A stretch of DNA of 6,706 nt, from positions 1 through 6,706 of the forward strand of contig JAGYHM010000058.1 of the NCBI GenBank assembly GCA_018457305.1. The letters run 5' to 3'. This DNA is from Fusobacterium sp. (GTDB taxonomy: Bacteria; Fusobacteriota; Fusobacteriia; Fusobacteriales; Fusobacteriaceae). The position numbers were made by a program, and so were the translations under genes. How positions within the stretch are numbered: position 1 is the first letter of the stretch; every line of letters starts with the position of its first letter. Of the stretch, positions 5,932 through 6,706 are shown in pieces. The notes under the pieces were generated by a model. It had not been told where the DNA came from. It did no database searches and was given only the letters and a program-made list of their open reading frames with translations.

Positions 5932-6519
5932 ATGGGAAGACTTATTCTTATTAGACACGGACAGACTGAAATGAATAAACAAAAATTATATTTTGGGAAA
6001 TTAAATCCTAAATTAAATAATTTGGGAATAGAGCAGGCTCAAAATGCTAAAAAATATTTAGAAGAAATAAAAGAAAAAATTTCTTATGATTTAGTTTATT
6101 CTAGTCCTTTGCTTAGGGCAAAAGAAACAGCAGAAATTTGTAATTACTTAGAAAAAAATATTATCTTTGATAAAAATTTAGAAGAACTTAATTTTGGAAT
6201 TTTTGAGGGCTTAACTTATAAAGAAATTTTAGAAAAATTTCCGAATGAAGCAAAAAAAATGGAAAATTCTTGGCTGAATTATAACTATGAAACTGGAGAA
6301 AGTCCAAAAGAAATGTATGAAAGAGTAATTAACTTTGTTGAAAATTTAGATTTTTCTAAAAATATTTTGATTGTTTCTCATTGGGGAGTTATAAATTCTA
6401 TATTAAGCCATTTTCTTTCAAAGGAGTTAGAAGCTTATTGGAAATTTTCTGTTAGAAACGGTGGGGTTGCCATTTTAAATGGAGATAAAAATTTTTGTTT
6501 TTTAGAAAAACTAATTTAA
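5932..6519 (+). CDS. cobC: Histidine phosphatase family protein, probable alpha-ribazole phosphatase
   Basis: It belongs to the phosphoglycerate mutase-like histidine phosphatases. The catalytic RHG motif is R8-H9-G10 in LILIRHGQTEMN, the second substrate-binding arginine is R62 in SSPLLRAKETAE, an acidic residue lies in NLEELNFGIFEG (82-93), and the second catalytic histidine is H150 in ILIVSHWGV. The 195-residue length fits CobC. CobC removes the 5'-phosphate from alpha-ribazole phosphate or from cobalamin phosphate. Sequence alone shows only the phosphatase family; the CobC role is inferred from the position 6 bases after cobS and from cobU upstream. No strong Shine-Dalgarno is visible (AAAAG at 5926-5930 region is weak), so translation may be coupled to cobS. 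Intact. Confidence 0.85.
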   Translation: MGRLILIRHGQTEMNKQKLYFGKLNPKLNNLGIEQAQNAKKYLEEIKEKISYDLVYSSPLLRAKETAEICNYLEKNIIFDKNLEELNFGIFEGLTYKEILEKFPNEAKKMENSWLNYNYETGESPKEMYERVINFVENLDFSKNILIVSHWGVINSILSHFLSKELEAYWKFSVRNGGVAILNGDKNFCFLEKLI

Positions 6520-6526
6520 AACAAAG

Positions 6527-6557
6527 GGGCGACTGCGTCCCTTCGGGACTGTCGCCC
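6527..6557 (+). terminator. Hairpin after cobC, possible transcript end
   Basis: GGGCGAC (6527-6533) pairs with GTCGCCC (6551-6557), and GTCCC (6537-6541) pairs with GGGAC (6545-6549) around a TTC loop, leaving a small internal bulge. The strong stem begins 8 bases after the cobC stop. No T-run follows at once; the T12 run comes about 40 bases later, after further GC-rich sequence. It may be a terminator or simply part of the dispersed GC-rich repeat family. Confidence 0.5.
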
Positions 6558-6566
6558 ACTCTCGTT

Positions 6567-6706
6567 GGGGGGCGCCCCCCCCCCCCCCCCCCTAATTTTT
6601 TTTTTTTAAATTTATTTTTTTTTTGCTTGGGGTCGTCTTTGCGTCCACGGTGTAGTCCGTTATGTGCGCTTCGTCGGCAGCGTCCCCGGTGTGTTTGCGC
6701 CAGGTT
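6567..6706. other. GC palindrome, homopolymer runs and unexplained GC-rich tail at the right edge
   Basis: GGGGGGCGCCCCCC (6567-6580) is a perfect palindrome extended into an 18-base C run (6575-6592). A T12 run (6596-6607) and a T10 run follow, then about 80 bases of GC-rich sequence that I cannot assign. Its opening GCTTGGGG resembles part of the 67-69 bp repeat (GGCTTGGGGC), but the match does not continue. No gene is visible. Such runs at a contig edge often carry sequencing or assembly errors. Confidence 0.5.

Noticed and set aside
1..6706. CRISPR array, tRNA or rRNA genes, phage genes
   Set aside because: No regularly spaced direct repeats, no cloverleaf with a TTCGAATC-like arm, and no phage-like proteins were seen on either strand.

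Overview
The window looks like a join of two unrelated bacterial DNAs. Bases 1 to about 2000 read as Flavobacteriia (Bacteroidota): all genes are on the minus strand, one sampled line has about 38% GC, dnaN has no Shine-Dalgarno sequence, and a Bacteroidota-type TAnnTTTG box sits in front of it. From about 2000 to the end the DNA reads as Fusobacterium-like: a sampled coding line has about 28% GC, four of five genes have a recognisable purine-rich Shine-Dalgarno, promoters are extended -10 types, and intergenic gaps carry GC-rich palindromic repeats. Genus-level placement is inference from protein style; Capnocytophaga plus Fusobacterium, both oral, would fit.

Layout. Positions 1-621 (minus) hold the first 207 codons of dnaN, the sliding clamp, running off the left edge. 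An intrinsic terminator at 800-835 ends recQ. RecQ helicase (minus) is broken: its C-terminal part (862 to about 1842) and a piece of its second helicase lobe (about 1799-2020) lie in different frames, with roughly 130 residues between them missing. At 1992-2020 the recQ piece runs straight into prmC (1983-2774, minus), which loses its catalytic end. prfA follows (2999-4078, minus). A 185-bp very AT-rich region with divergent extended -10 promoters separates prfA from a plus-strand cobalamin group: cobU (4264-4830), cobS (5083-5925) and a cobC-like phosphatase (5932-6519). The last 187 bases hold a hairpin, a perfect GC palindrome, homopolymer runs and unexplained GC-rich sequence.

How the genes work together. 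PrmC methylates the GGQ glutamine of release factors, so prfA and prmC are enzyme and substrate side by side. CobU activates adenosylcobinamide to the GDP form, CobS joins it to alpha-ribazole or its 5'-phosphate, and CobC removes phosphate from the alpha-ribazole branch, so the plus-strand group is the lower nucleotide-loop part of B12 synthesis.

I see no phage, CRISPR, transposase, tRNA or rRNA, and no convincing new defence or metabolic system. The most notable points are the chimeric junction, the recQ internal deletion, a tandemly duplicated N-terminal domain in PrmC, and a pair of inverted 67-69 bp GC-rich repeats flanking prfA-cobU.
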